Below are positions 25,123-34,110 of a stretch of 64,000 nucleotides of DNA, piece after piece (within the stretch, counting starts at the first letter, position 1; the number at the start of each line of letters is the position of its first letter). The position numbers and the translations under genes are program-made. The notes below the pieces were generated by a model. The model was not told the origin of the DNA. It did not search any database and saw only the letters and a program-made list of their open reading frames with translations. The DNA lies in NCBI GenBank assembly GCA_964551315.1, contig CAZKCM010000016.1, positions 7,730 to 71,729 on the forward strand, read 5' to 3'. This DNA comes from Virgifigura sp964551315 (GTDB lineage Bacteria > Pseudomonadota > Alphaproteobacteria > Dongiales > Dongiaceae).

Positions 25123-26559
25123 ATGACGCAAGCCGTTCCACCCGCCGTTCTCGCTGCGATCAAGGACGCCGTTGGGTCGCAAGGCTGGACCGACGATCCC
25201 GAGGCGATGGCGCCGCACCTCACCGACCAGCGCGGGGCCTATACCGGCCGCGCCGCGCTTCTGGTGCGGCCGGGCTCGACGGCGGAGGTCGCGGCCGTGG
25301 TGCGGATCTGTGCCGAGGCCGGGGTGCCGGTCGTGCCGCAGGGCGGCAACACCGGCCTGGTCGGCGGCGCCACCCCGTCCGAGCGGGGCGACGCGATCCT
25401 GATCGCGCTTTCCCGCATGAACCGGGTCCGCGCGATCGACCCGGTCAACTACACGATGACGGTGGAGGCCGGCTGCATCCTGCAGCAAGTGCAGGAGGCG
25501 GCGGCCGCGGCCGACCGGCTGTTCCCGCTGAGCCTCGGCGCCGAGGGCAGCTGCCAGATCGGCGGCAACCTGTCGACGAACGCCGGCGGCATCGCCGTGC
25601 TGCGCTACGGCAATGCACGGGAACTGGTGCTGGGGCTCGAGGTCGTGCTCCCGGACGGGCGGGTCTGGGACGGGCTTCGGGGCCTGCGCAAGGACAACAC
25701 GGGTTACGATCTGAAGCAGCTCTTCATCGGCGCGGAGGGCACGCTCGGCATCATCACCGCGGCGGTGCTGAAGCTGTTTCCCAGGCCCCGTGAGCGCACC
25801 ACGGCCTTCGCCGGTTTGGAGACGCTGCCGGCCGCGCTGACGCTGCTCGACCGCTGCCGCGCCGCCAGCGGCGACGCCGTGACGAGCTTCGAGCTGATCC
25901 CGCGGTTCGGCCTCGACCTGGCGCTTCGCTACGTCGCCGATGTCACCGACCCGCTGGCGGAGCCGCATCCCTGGTACCTGCTGATCGAGCTGTCCGCGAC
26001 GGTACCGGAGAGCGGAATTCCGGCAGCGCTCGAACGGACCCTGGCGGCGGCCTTGGAGGACGGGCTGATCCAGGACGCGACGATCGCCGGCAGCGTCGAT
26101 CAGGCGCGCCGGCTCTGGCGCATCCGCGAGGCGATCGTCGAGGCGCAGCGGCTCGCGGGCGGCGGCATCAAGCACGACGTGTCCGTGCCGGTCTCGCGGA
26201 TCCCCGATTTCATCGAGCGAGCAAGCCACGCCGTGACCGAGGCCCTGCCCGGCGTCCGCCCGGTGCCGTTCGGGCATCTCGGCGACGGCAACATCCACTT
26301 CAATCTCTGCCCGCCGGAGAAGATGGACCGGGACGCCTTCTTCGCCCGCCGGCCGGAAATGAACCGGCTCGTCCACGACATCGTCGCGGAGCTGGGCGGC
26401 AGCATCAGCGCCGAGCACGGCCTCGGCCAGCTGAAGCGCGAGGAGATCACGCGCTACAAGTCCGCCGTCGAGCTCGATCTCATGCGCCGGATCAAGGCGG
26501 CGCTCGACCCGCGGGGCATCATGAATCCGGGCAAGGTGGTGCCGCCCGCGGGAAACTAG
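25123..26559 (+). CDS. FAD-linked oxidase, GlcD / D-2-hydroxyglutarate dehydrogenase-like
   Basis: 478 aa. The PCMH FAD-binding fold contains VVPQGGNTGLVGGATP, GAEGSCQIGGNLSTNAGG and RKDNTGYDLKQLFIGAEGTLG. The C-terminal metal-binding histidines lie in PFGHLGDGNIHFN and EHGLGQLKR, as in the D-lactate/D-2-hydroxyglutarate dehydrogenase group. It oxidises a D-2-hydroxyacid to the 2-oxoacid with an electron-transfer partner. It is 74 bp after the GGT-like gene; its stop overlaps that of the opposing gene by 3 bp (CTAG). Confidence 0.9.
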   Translation: MTQAVPPAVLAAIKDAVGSQGWTDDPEAMAPHLTDQRGAYTGRAALLVRPGSTAEVAAVVRICAEAGVPVVPQGGNTGLVGGATPSERGDAILIALSRMNRVRAIDPVNYTMTVEAGCILQQVQEAAAAADRLFPLSLGAEGSCQIGGNLSTNAGGIAVLRYGNARELVLGLEVVLPDGRVWDGLRGLRKDNTGYDLKQLFIGAEGTLGIITAAVLKLFPRPRERTTAFAGLETLPAALTLLDRCRAASGDAVTSFELIPRFGLDLALRYVADVTDPLAEPHPWYLLIELSATVPESGIPAALERTLAAALEDGLIQDATIAGSVDQARRLWRIREAIVEAQRLAGGGIKHDVSVPVSRIPDFIERASHAVTEALPGVRPVPFGHLGDGNIHFNLCPPEKMDRDAFFARRPEMNRLVHDIVAELGGSISAEHGLGQLKREEITRYKSAVELDLMRRIKAALDPRGIMNPGKVVPPAGN

Positions 26560-27317
26560 ACCCGGGTCACGAGCAAGAGAGTACTGTACAGCGCCGCACC
26601 GGCGGCGAAAGCCCAGAACCGGCTTTCGCGCTGCTCCGGCAGTTCCTCCTTGAGTACGTTCAGGATCACCGCGCCGGCGAGGAAGGCGAACAGAACCAGG
26701 ACGAGCGTGCGCGGAATCTCGACGATCAGCCCGACGAGCCAGCCCAGGAGGGCCGCGGCCGCAAGAACACGCGCGCCGTAGCGCCGATAGGCCGCGCCGT
26801 GTTCGTGTCGCAACCCACGGTCGTTGACCAGGAAGTGAAGCCCCATGGCGGTGCCGTAGAAGAAGAGACCGCGCAGGTCCGCCTCCTCGCGATGCAGAAG
26901 GAGATAGCCGATCAACGCGCCGTAAAGCGCGTAGGCCGCCAGATGCACCCGGAAGACCGCCGGTCCGGTCCGATGGCCACGTCCCCGGCCCGTTTCTCGT
27001 CGGACCGAGGACTTGGCCATCCGTTCGAGCCCGTAGAAGACCGCGAGGCCGAGGAGCGCGATGACATAGGAGTGCCGCTCCACGGCGCCCAGCGGTCGTT
27101 CTGAAAAGGCGCTTTGGAAGTGCTCCTGCGCGGCCCCGAGTTCCGGAAAGAGATGAATGAAGACATAGGCGACGGCCACGCCGCCGGAAACGGAAAGCCA
27201 CCGGCTTCGCGGCACGACATCGAGAAAGTCAAGCCGATCCCCGAAGACATGGATCGCGGCGAAGAGGAGCGCGATCAGAAACGAAAGGACGATCTGGAGA
27301 GTCAGGGAACTGCCCAA
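26556..27317 (-). CDS. ZIP-like multi-pass membrane protein
   Basis: About 253 aa from TTG 27317; no ATG or GTG lies near the first membrane helix, and the open frame extends to 27461. There are roughly eight hydrophobic segments. AYVFIHLFPEL and FLAGAVILNVLKEELPEQRESRFWAF near the C-terminus resemble ZIP metal-transporter helices, but the transport-site H-x3-E motifs are only partly visible (HFLVNDRGLRHEHG). It is an inner-membrane protein, perhaps a divergent ZIP; the substrate is not assignable. Confidence 0.65.
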   Translation of the reverse strand: MGSSLTLQIVLSFLIALLFAAIHVFGDRLDFLDVVPRSRWLSVSGGVAVAYVFIHLFPELGAAQEHFQSAFSERPLGAVERHSYVIALLGLAVFYGLERMAKSSVRRETGRGRGHRTGPAVFRVHLAAYALYGALIGYLLLHREEADLRGLFFYGTAMGLHFLVNDRGLRHEHGAAYRRYGARVLAAAALLGWLVGLIVEIPRTLVLVLFAFLAGAVILNVLKEELPEQRESRFWAFAAGAALYSTLLLVTRV

Positions 27318-27478
27318 GAGGCGCCGCCTTGCGATGAACGAGAATCGCGTGCCGGCTCGACTCACCGCCGACGATCGGCTGGGTGGCCGCCGTCGCCGAA
27401 GCGGAAACGTTGCGCGAGGGCACCAGTTCCGGCGCCTTGCCGCTTTTGACCCGCCAACCAAGCCGGTATTCTGTGGCG

Positions 27479-29269
27479 ATGACCGACTACGCCGCCCCGC
27501 TGAAGGACATGGCCTTCACGCTGGCCGAGATCGCTGGCCTGGAGGAGATCGCCGCCCTGCCCGGCTATGGCGATGCGACGCCCGACCTGGTCGAACAGGT
27601 GCTGGCGGAAGGCGGCCGGTTCGCGGCCGAGGTGTTGGCGCCGCTCAACCGCGTCGGCGACATCCAAGGCAGCCGTCTGGAGAACGGCAGGGTTCGCACG
27701 CCCGACGGGTTCGCCGACGCCTATGCGCGCTTCGTCGCGGCCGGGTGGAACGGCGTCCCCTTCGACCCGGCCCATGGCGGCCAGGGCCTGCCCTGGGCGC
27801 TCGCCACCGCGCTGCAGGAGATGTGGAGCGCCGCCAACATGGCCTTCGGGCTCTGCCCCCTGCTGACCCAGGCGGCCGTCGAGCTGTTGCAGGCCCACGG
27901 CACCGAGGCGCAGAAGCGCCTGTATCTGCCCCCGCTCGTCACCGGCAGGTGGGCCGGCACCATGGAGCTGACGGAGCCGCAGGCGGGGTCCGACGTCGGC
28001 GCGCTGCGCACCCGCGCCGAACGCGCTGGCGACCACTACCGGATCACCGGGCAGAAGATCTTCATCACCTACGGCGATCAGGACTTCACGGAGAACATCG
28101 TCCATATGGTGCTGGCGCGGCTGCCGGACGCGCCGCCGGGCAGCAAGGGCCTGTCGCTGTTCCTCGTGCCGAAGGTCCTGGTGCGGCCGGACGGCAGCGC
28201 GGGCGAGCCGAACGACCTCCGCTGCGTTTCGCTCGAGCACAAGCTCGGCATCCGGGCGAGCCCGACCGCGGTCATGGCCTATGGCGACAACGGGGGCGCC
28301 ATCGGAACCCTCGTCGGCGAGGAGAACCGCGGCCTCGAAGCCATGTTCACGATGATGAACAACGCGCGGCTGGCGATCGGCGTGCAGGGCCTCGGCATCG
28401 CCGAGCGCGCCTATCAGCAGGCCCGGGCCTATGCGGCCCAGCGAGTGCAGGGCCGGCTTCCGATCGGCGGGGGGCCCGTTCCCATCATCCGCCACCCCGA
28501 CGTACGCCGCATGCTGATGACGATGCGCGCCCATGCGGAGGCGATCCGGGCGCTGCTGTACTACACCGCCGGCTGCCTTGACCGCGCCCGGCGCCACCCG
28601 GATCCGGCGGAACGGGTCCGCGCGCAAGCGCGCCTCGACCTTCTCATCCCCGTGGCGAAGGCCTGGAGCACCGACCGCGGCTGCGAATCCGCTTCGCTCG
28701 GCATCCAGGTCCATGGCGGGCTCGGTTTCATCGAAGAGACGGGCGCGGCGCAGCACTATCGCGACGCGCGGATCGCACCGATTTACGAAGGCACCAACGG
28801 CATCCAGGCGGGTGACCTGCTTGGTCGCAAGCTGATGCGCGACGGGGGCGCCGCCGCGCGCGCCTTCTTCACCGAACTGCGCGAAACCACGGAGGCTCTG
28901 GCCGCGGCGCCGGGCAAGGAGTTGGCGTCGATCGGCCGGGCGCTGGCGGCGGGCACCGAAGCCCTGACCCGGGCGACCGATTGGCTGGTCGAAACCGGCC
29001 CCGCCGAACCGCTCCGGGCCTTCGCCGGCGCCACGCCGTACCTGACGCTGTTCGGCACGGTCACCGGCGGCTGGCTGCTGGCGAAGGCGGCGCTGGCGGC
29101 GCAGAGGCGCCTCGCCGCGGGACCGGACGGCGACGCCGCCTTCCTAGAGGCGAAGCGGACGGTTGCGCGCTTCTACGCCGAGAACATCCTGCCGCAGTCG
29201 CGGGGGCTTGCCGCCGCGATCATCGAGGGTGGCGACAGCGTCCTCGCGCTTCCCGAGGAACAGCTTTAG
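27479..29269 (+). CDS. Acyl-CoA dehydrogenase, DmdC-like long form
   Basis: 596 aa. The protein starts MTDYAAPLKDMAFTLAEIAG, typical of the long ACAD group that includes DmdC. The FAD/substrate motifs are MELTEPQAGSDVGAL and GQKIFITYGDQDF, and the catalytic Glu lies in IAPIYEGTNGIQAGDLLGRK. The extra C-terminal domain (about residue 470 on) characterises this group. The physiological acyl-CoA is unknown; 3-methylmercaptopropionyl-CoA or another medium-chain substrate is possible. It is a monocistronic unit. Confidence 0.88.
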   Translation: MTDYAAPLKDMAFTLAEIAGLEEIAALPGYGDATPDLVEQVLAEGGRFAAEVLAPLNRVGDIQGSRLENGRVRTPDGFADAYARFVAAGWNGVPFDPAHGGQGLPWALATALQEMWSAANMAFGLCPLLTQAAVELLQAHGTEAQKRLYLPPLVTGRWAGTMELTEPQAGSDVGALRTRAERAGDHYRITGQKIFITYGDQDFTENIVHMVLARLPDAPPGSKGLSLFLVPKVLVRPDGSAGEPNDLRCVSLEHKLGIRASPTAVMAYGDNGGAIGTLVGEENRGLEAMFTMMNNARLAIGVQGLGIAERAYQQARAYAAQRVQGRLPIGGGPVPIIRHPDVRRMLMTMRAHAEAIRALLYYTAGCLDRARRHPDPAERVRAQARLDLLIPVAKAWSTDRGCESASLGIQVHGGLGFIEETGAAQHYRDARIAPIYEGTNGIQAGDLLGRKLMRDGGAAARAFFTELRETTEALAAAPGKELASIGRALAAGTEALTRATDWLVETGPAEPLRAFAGATPYLTLFGTVTGGWLLAKAALAAQRRLAAGPDGDAAFLEAKRTVARFYAENILPQSRGLAAAIIEGGDSVLALPEEQL

Positions 29270-29316
29270 GGCGGCCCGCGGACCCCTCATGACCAACGCC
29301 CCGCGAAAGAGCGGGC

Positions 29317-29338
29317 AAAAAAAGGGCGGGGCCCCCTT
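29317..29338 (-). terminator. Possible terminator of PEP-CTERM gene 1
   Basis: Read leftward, a GC-rich AAGGG...CCCTT stem with imperfect inner pairs is followed by seven T (A-run at 29317-29323), 44 bp past the stop of the PEP-CTERM gene. Confidence 0.45.
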
Positions 29339-29381
29339 GCGAAGGCCGCCGCCAAGATTCGGGTGATGAGAGGTCTGTCGG

Positions 29382-30101
29382 TCAGGCTGCCTTGCGGCGC
29401 CGGCCGAGCAGGCCGAGTCCCGCCAGACCCGCGCCGAGGAGCACCAGCGAGCCGGGCTCCGGAACCGAGGTCACGCGGATCTCGCCGATGTCGAAGCCAT
29501 CGGTGCTGGTCCGTTTGGTCTGACCCGGGTAGCTCAGGCCGATGCCGTCGTCGTTCAGGCCCGACGCATCCACGAAGCTGATCGTGTTGAAGGAGCCGTT
29601 GATGTTCTCGATCGTGTAGAGGCCCCCCTCGTTTCCGGGGAGGAGCGCAAAGGCCAGCGTCGCAATCCCCGGATTGCTGTTGATCACGCCCGGAGTCCCG
29701 CCGCCGTTGGCGTCGGTGTTCAAGAAATAGCCGATGAGGTTCGCGAACGGGTCGCTCTCCGTGCCGAGATAGACCGCGAGGGCCTCGGCGTGCTTGTCGC
29801 CGCCCGGGAAGGTGACCTCAATCACGCTGCCGTTGGTGATCGAATAGTGGCTCGGATTGAGCGTGAGGCTGATCGAACCGCCGAAGCCGACGCTGTAGAA
29901 GGTGTTCGGGTCACCGTCGAAGACGGCGTTGAAGTCGGTCCGGCTCGGATCGGTAATCGCGTTGCCGTTGGCCAGCGTGCCGGTAATAACGCTGATGTTC
30001 GAGAAGTCCGACGGATCGTCGTGGATGATCGTGCCCGCCTGTGCGGCGGTCCCGATCAGGGTCGCCACGGCAACCGCAAGACCGAGTTTAACGATATTCA
30101 T
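29382..30101 (-). CDS. PEP-CTERM exported protein 1
   Basis: 239 aa: Sec signal peptide (ending AAQA), a beta-rich Asn/Gly/Asp middle, and a C-terminal PEP-CTERM sorting signal (VPEPGSLVLLGAGLAGLG, then a basic RRRKAA tail). PEP-CTERM proteins are processed by exosortase and linked to exopolysaccharide and biofilm production. No exosortase or EPS gene lies in this window. The gene is expressed from a perfect sigma-54 promoter about 90 bp upstream. Confidence 0.9.
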   Translation of the reverse strand: MNIVKLGLAVAVATLIGTAAQAGTIIHDDPSDFSNISVITGTLANGNAITDPSRTDFNAVFDGDPNTFYSVGFGGSISLTLNPSHYSITNGSVIEVTFPGGDKHAEALAVYLGTESDPFANLIGYFLNTDANGGGTPGVINSNPGIATLAFALLPGNEGGLYTIENINGSFNTISFVDASGLNDDGIGLSYPGQTKRTSTDGFDIGEIRVTSVPEPGSLVLLGAGLAGLGLLGRRRKAA

Positions 30102-30191
30102 TACTGTCCCCCAATCAGGAGTAGAACTCGATAGAATCGATTCCAGGTCATCTACCTGCTCGGGCGGGAATCCCGCCGCCGTTCAAATACA

Positions 30192-30207
30192 AGCAAACGC
30201 CGTGCCA
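30192..30207 (-). promoter_or_regulatory. Sigma-54 promoter of PEP-CTERM gene 1
   Basis: On the minus strand TGGCACGGCGTTTGCT matches the -24/-12 consensus TGGCACG-N4-TTGCW at every fixed position. Transcription should begin near 30180, giving a leader of about 80 nt. Confidence 0.85.
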
Positions 30208-30325
30208 GGTTTCGCAAGAAACCGGAGACGTGACAAAAATCATTCCCGAACAATCGGTTGCAGAGAAATTAATATAAGTTAACAAGAATGCGAGGGGAAA
30301 ATCCCAAGGATTTCGGTTTTAGTGT

Positions 30326-30340
30326 AAATTATTCCGACAA
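30326..30340. promoter_or_regulatory. Conserved upstream element of PEP-CTERM gene 1
   Basis: AAATTATTCCGACAA, about 120 bp upstream of the sigma-54 box. A near copy (AAATATTCCGACA) lies at the same distance from the sigma-54 box of PEP-CTERM gene 2. Position and sharing suggest an activator (UAS) site. Confidence 0.5.
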
Positions 30341-30447
30341 CCCGCATCGGCGCTCCGATCGGCCGCTCCTCCCGAACCCACGAACGGCGGCCGGGTTCTC
30401 TCACCTCATCGCTTCGCGCCGATCGCGCCGCGGCACCGCGTCGAAGC

Positions 30448-30481
30448 AAAAAAAGCGGCGGCTCCGCCAAGGAGCCGCCGC
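30448..30481 (-). terminator. Rho-independent terminator of PEP-CTERM gene 2
   Basis: GCGGCGGCTCC and GGAGCCGCCGC form a perfect 11-bp stem with a 5-nt loop, followed leftward by seven T. It lies 22 bp after the stop codon of PEP-CTERM gene 2. Confidence 0.9.
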
Positions 30482-30503
30482 CCGGAGGTGTTGACGGTTT
30501 CGG

Positions 30504-31175
30504 TCAGGCCGCCTTCCGACGGCGCCCGACCATGCCGAGGCCGAGAAGGCCGGCCCCGATCAGCGTGAGGGTCGCCGGTTCCGGCACCTGGAAATTGCCG
30601 GAATAGAGCACCCCGAACGGATTATCTAAGGTGTTCTGCAGCGAACCGTACTGATAGGCGACGATCGTAAGCGTGTGCGTGCCGGGTCCAAGGACCTCGG
30701 TAAAGTGCGCGAACTCCGCCGGCTCGCAACCGATCGGCGCCGGAGCGCAGGTCGCGTCCCCAAAGGTCGGGGCCTTCAGCAGGATGCCGTTCAGGAACAC
30801 GGCGGCCGTGTCGTCTGCCCAAACGAAAAGATCCAGCGTTCCGTGGCCGCTGAAGGTCTCCTCGATCTGGAAAATCGGGGTCTGGCCGGTCGGGTTGGTC
30901 GGGGAACCATTGTAGGGCGCCAGAACGGCGCCGCCATAGCCGGTATCGGCGTAGGAGACCCAGACGCCGCCATAGCCGGGCGGGTTGGGATTATTCGCCT
31001 GCCACGACGGGTGCGGATCGACTTCGACAGTCGTGCAGCTACCCGCAAGGCCGGAACCAGGCAGCAGGGTGCAGGTGCCATTGCCGGCGCCAGAGACGAT
31101 TGGCACGGCAAAAGCGGTGCTGGCAGCAAGGCTCGCGCCGAACGCCAGCAATATGCCAAGAGCAAAACGCTTCAT
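30504..31175 (-). CDS. PEP-CTERM exported protein 2
   Basis: 223 aa with a Sec signal peptide (ending TAFA), cysteine pairs in the N-terminal half (NGTCTLLPGSGLAGSCTT) and near DATCAPAPIGCEP, and a beta-rich PA14-like or lectin-like body (LDLFVWADDTAAVFLNG). It ends in a PEP-CTERM signal (VPEPATLTLIGAGLLGLGMV, then GRRRKAA). It shares its sorting signal and promoter type with the neighbouring PEP-CTERM gene but is otherwise unrelated. Confidence 0.9.
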   Translation of the reverse strand: MKRFALGILLAFGASLAASTAFAVPIVSGAGNGTCTLLPGSGLAGSCTTVEVDPHPSWQANNPNPPGYGGVWVSYADTGYGGAVLAPYNGSPTNPTGQTPIFQIEETFSGHGTLDLFVWADDTAAVFLNGILLKAPTFGDATCAPAPIGCEPAEFAHFTEVLGPGTHTLTIVAYQYGSLQNTLDNPFGVLYSGNFQVPEPATLTLIGAGLLGLGMVGRRRKAA

Positions 31176-31224
31176 GACCCAGGTCCTCTGTTAAAGGCCC
31201 AAACGGGCGAAACATGTTCATCGA

Positions 31225-31240
31225 AGCAATCGGCGTGCCA
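31225..31240 (-). promoter_or_regulatory. Sigma-54 promoter of PEP-CTERM gene 2
   Basis: On the minus strand TGGCACGCCGATTGCT fits TGGCACG-N4-TTGCW perfectly. Predicted start near 31213, with a 38-nt leader. Confidence 0.85.
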
Positions 31241-31360
31241 CGTTTCGCACGCGGCTCGGTTCTTGAAAATTTCCCTGTAACATCAGTGCAATACGGTGGT
31301 CTCTGCGGAATACCGGGCCACTCACAGATTGAACGGGAAAAATATTAACCATGTTTCGTC

Positions 31361-31373
31361 AAATATTCCGACA
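31361..31373. promoter_or_regulatory. Conserved upstream element of PEP-CTERM gene 2
   Basis: AAATATTCCGACA, about 121 bp above the sigma-54 box, matching the element before PEP-CTERM gene 1. Confidence 0.5.
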
Positions 31374-31430
31374 TAATGCCTTCTTTTCTGGACGGTTCCG
31401 GCCAAGTGACTCTTGAAGAGCTCATGTAGA

Positions 31431-31446
31431 GTTAACAATTGTTAAC
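31431..31446. promoter_or_regulatory. 16-bp perfect palindrome upstream of PEP-CTERM gene 2
   Basis: GTTAACAATTGTTAAC reads the same on both strands. A GTTAACAA half-site occurs at 30278-30285 before PEP-CTERM gene 1. Candidate enhancer site for a sigma-54 activator. Confidence 0.45.
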
Positions 31447-31863
31447 CAAGAATCCGGGCCCGGCAGCTCAACTCCTTGTATTTCAACGCGTTCCGCCGGT
31501 TGACTCGGGCCCACGGTCTTCCGCACCTCTCCGACGATCCCTCGACGCAGAGCCGCGCCGTAAAGATTTCCGACAGCAAACGACCAAGGTCCCGGAGAAT
31601 CCTGGGAGCGCCGCCGGTTCGCGGGGCGTGCCGAGCACAGCCCGTTGTCCGGTGTAAAGATCCTCGACGCCCCGCCGAGACATCCGCCCCTCACCGACGC
31701 GCGCTGCGGCCTCGGACGCAAAAAGGCGCCTGCCCAGGTTCGGGCGGATTTCGCTTGCGCCGACTGCCTTCAGCGGGTTTCATCGAATAAACCCGGCGAC
31801 GACCGGGACCGAAAAGACGAAGCCCGGTCAATCGGGACCGCTCCGGGGAGGGCGCAGGCGGCC

Positions 31864-32616
31864 ATGGGGATTCTCGAGGTCCAGAGCCTGAGCAAGCATT
31901 TCGGCGGGCTGGCGGCGGTGAACGGGTTGAGCTTCGCCGTCGAGGAAGGCGAGATCCGCGGGCTGATCGGCCCCAACGGCGCCGGCAAGACGACCATCTT
32001 CAACCTAATCAGCGGCTATTACCGGCCGAGCGGCGGCCGGATCGTCTACCGCGGCCGGGACATCGCCGGGCTGCGGACGCACCGGATCGCCGCACGGGGG
32101 GTGGTCCGCACCTTCCAGCACACCACGCTGTTCCAGGAGCTGACGGCCTTCGACAACGTTCTGGTCGGCCGCCACCTCGCGGTCCGCTCCGGCTTCCTCG
32201 CCGCGCTGCTCGGGACGGACCGGCGGCGGATGGAGGCGGCGAAGGAGCGGAGCCTCGAGATCCTTGCCTTCATGGGCCTGGAGGATCGCCGCGACGAAAT
32301 CGCGGCCAACCTGCCGCACGGGCTGCAGAAGGCGCTCGGCCTCGCCATTGCGCTGGCCGCCGACCCCAAGCTCCTCCTCCTCGACGAGCCCTTCGCCGGG
32401 ATGAATCCCGAGGAGACCCGGCACATGATGACGCTCGTCCGGCGGGTGCGCGACGCGGGCGTCACCGTGCTGCTGGTGGAGCACGACATGCAGGCGGTGA
32501 TGGGGCTGTGCGACCGCATCACCGTCGTCAATTTCGGCGAAATGCTGGCCGAAGGCACGCCGGCGGAGATCCGCGCCGACGAGCGCGTCATCGAAGCCTA
32601 TCTGGGGACGGCGTGA
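31864..32616 (+). CDS. livG: Branched-chain amino acid ABC transporter ATPase LivG-like
   Basis: 250 aa with Walker A GPNGAGKTT, the LivG-specific long insert with VVRTFQHTTLF, a signature loop LPHGLQKALGLAIALA (diverged from LSGGQ, common in LivG), Walker B LLLLDEPFAGMNPEE, and the switch histidine in LLVEHDM. It stops in a TGATG overlap with livF. Permeases and binding protein are on the opposite strand 1.5 kb downstream. Confidence 0.92.
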   Translation: MGILEVQSLSKHFGGLAAVNGLSFAVEEGEIRGLIGPNGAGKTTIFNLISGYYRPSGGRIVYRGRDIAGLRTHRIAARGVVRTFQHTTLFQELTAFDNVLVGRHLAVRSGFLAALLGTDRRRMEAAKERSLEILAFMGLEDRRDEIAANLPHGLQKALGLAIALAADPKLLLLDEPFAGMNPEETRHMMTLVRRVRDAGVTVLLVEHDMQAVMGLCDRITVVNFGEMLAEGTPAEIRADERVIEAYLGTA

Positions 32617-33323
32617 TGTTCTTTCGCGTCAGCAACCTCGTCGTCCACTACAACAAGGTCGCGGCGCTGCACGGCATTTCGCTGCAACTCTCGGAAGGCG
32701 ACATCGTCACCCTGATCGGGGCCAACGGGGCCGGCAAGAGCACCACCTTGCGGACGATCTCCGGGCTGTCGCGCCCGAGCAGCGGCGAGATCTGGTTCGA
32801 GGGCGAGCGGATCGACGGCCTGCGGCCCGAGACGCTGGTGGCCCGCGGCATCGCGCATGTGCCGGAGGGGCGCCGGGTCTTCCCCGACCTCACCGTCCTG
32901 GAAAACCTCTACACCGGCGCCTTTCTGCGCAAGGACAGGGACCGGGTCGAGCGCGACCTGGAGGAGGTGTACGGGTACTTCCCCCGCCTCGCCGAGCGAC
33001 GGCGGCAGCTCGCCAAGACGCTCAGCGGCGGCGAGCAGCAGATGCTGGCCATGGGCCGGGCGCTCATGTCGCGGCCAAAGCTCCTGCTCCTCGACGAGCC
33101 GTCGCTCGGCCTCTCGCCGGTGATGGTCAAAGAGATCGCGCGCATCGTCACGGCGATCCACGAGCGGGGCGTCCCGGTGATCCTGGTCGAACAGAACGCC
33201 GAGCTCGCCCTGCGGCTGGCCCGCTACGGCTACGTCCTGGAGACGGGCCGGGTCGCGCTCGAGGGACCGGCCGGCGAGCTGCACGAGCACGAGCATGTCC
33301 GCGCGGCCTATCTCGGCGGCTGA
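32616..33323 (+). CDS. livF: Branched-chain amino acid ABC transporter ATPase LivF-like
   Basis: 235 aa: Walker A GANGAGKST, VPEGRRVFPDLTV, signature LSGGEQQMLAMGRALM, Walker B LLLLDEPSLGLSPVM and H-loop replaced by the LivF-type LVEQNAELAL. Start at ATG 32616 inside the livG stop. Its 3' end overlaps the next reading frame by 29 bp. Confidence 0.92.
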   Translation: MFFRVSNLVVHYNKVAALHGISLQLSEGDIVTLIGANGAGKSTTLRTISGLSRPSSGEIWFEGERIDGLRPETLVARGIAHVPEGRRVFPDLTVLENLYTGAFLRKDRDRVERDLEEVYGYFPRLAERRRQLAKTLSGGEQQMLAMGRALMSRPKLLLLDEPSLGLSPVMVKEIARIVTAIHERGVPVILVEQNAELALRLARYGYVLETGRVALEGPAGELHEHEHVRAAYLGG

Positions 33324-34110
33324 CCCGGCCCAGGACGGCGTGCCGTCGCCCCCCTGCCCCGACGCCCCGCCCCTGCCCGCCTGCCTTCTGGCGGATCTGC
33401 TGTGGGAATCCTTCACCGAGGAGGGCGCCGCGGCGTTCGCGGACGGGCGCGCGGCCGAGGCCCTCGCGGCATGGCGGCTCGCCGACCGCCTGGCGGTCGC
33501 CTTCCCGGCCGCAGACCCGCGCCGGGCCGCGGCCCTCGCCAATCTCGCCGCGGTGACGGAGCAGGCCGCGGCGGACGCAACCGCCGACATTGTCGAATCC
33601 CTCTATCGCCGCGCCCTGGCCCGCTGGGGCGCGGTGCCCGGCTGGATCGAGCGGATGACGCCCGAGCGCGCGGCCCGCAGCTCCCTCTTCCACCATCGCA
33701 TGGAGCGGAAGCACCGCGCCGTCTATCAGCGCGTCGCGCGCGACGGCCATGGCCGGTTGGCGGCCGGCGGGCGGGCGGCCTGCCTCGGCAACCTCGCCGG
33801 GCTGCTGCAACGCGTCGGCCGGACGCGGGAGGCGGAGGCGCTGTACCGCGAGGCCATCGCCCTGCGCGGGCCGGCGCTGGGAGCACGCGATGCGGGACTC
33901 CTCGCGCTCCTCGAGAACCTGGCGGCGTTGCTGATCGCAGAGGGGCGCCTCGACGAGGCCGAACCGATCCGTGCCAGGGCGGACGCGATTGCGGCCAACG
34001 CGCCGCTGACGCCGCGCCGGCGCTGGGCAAGCGACAAGCCGGTCCGGATGTCCGATGCGCGGCGCCTGCTCGCGGCGGTCTATCTAACGCCGATCGTCCG
34101 CCGCGGGTAG
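33295..34110 (+). CDS. Tetratricopeptide-like protein overlapping livF and livM
   Basis: 271 aa, Ala/Arg-rich. Repeats such as ACLGNLAGLLQRVGRTREAEALYREAIAL and LALLENLAALLIAEGRLDEAEP are clear TPR units. The gene starts 29 bp inside livF and its end overlaps the convergent livM by 27 bp, so it is wedged into the transporter locus. A protein-protein adaptor is likely, but no partner is identified. Confidence 0.7.
   Translation: MSARPISAADPAQDGVPSPPCPDAPPLPACLLADLLWESFTEEGAAAFADGRAAEALAAWRLADRLAVAFPAADPRRAAALANLAAVTEQAAADATADIVESLYRRALARWGAVPGWIERMTPERAARSSLFHHRMERKHRAVYQRVARDGHGRLAAGGRAACLGNLAGLLQRVGRTREAEALYREAIALRGPALGARDAGLLALLENLAALLIAEGRLDEAEPIRARADAIAANAPLTPRRRWASDKPVRMSDARRLLAAVYLTPIVRRG

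Larger units (their letters stand above)
30102..30447. other. Promoter region of PEP-CTERM gene 1
   Basis: Apart from the sigma-54 box, this AT-richer stretch contains a GTTAACAA half-site (30278-30285) and the element AAATTATTCCGACAA, both shared with the region upstream of PEP-CTERM gene 2. No coding potential is seen. Confidence 0.6.
31176..31863. other. PEP-CTERM 2 promoter region and gap before livG
   Basis: The left part carries the sigma-54 promoter and shared upstream elements. From 31447 to 31863 I see no gene with protein-like composition, no terminator and no RNA. A long open frame continues into livG but is GC-biased noise before ATG 31864. Confidence 0.55.
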
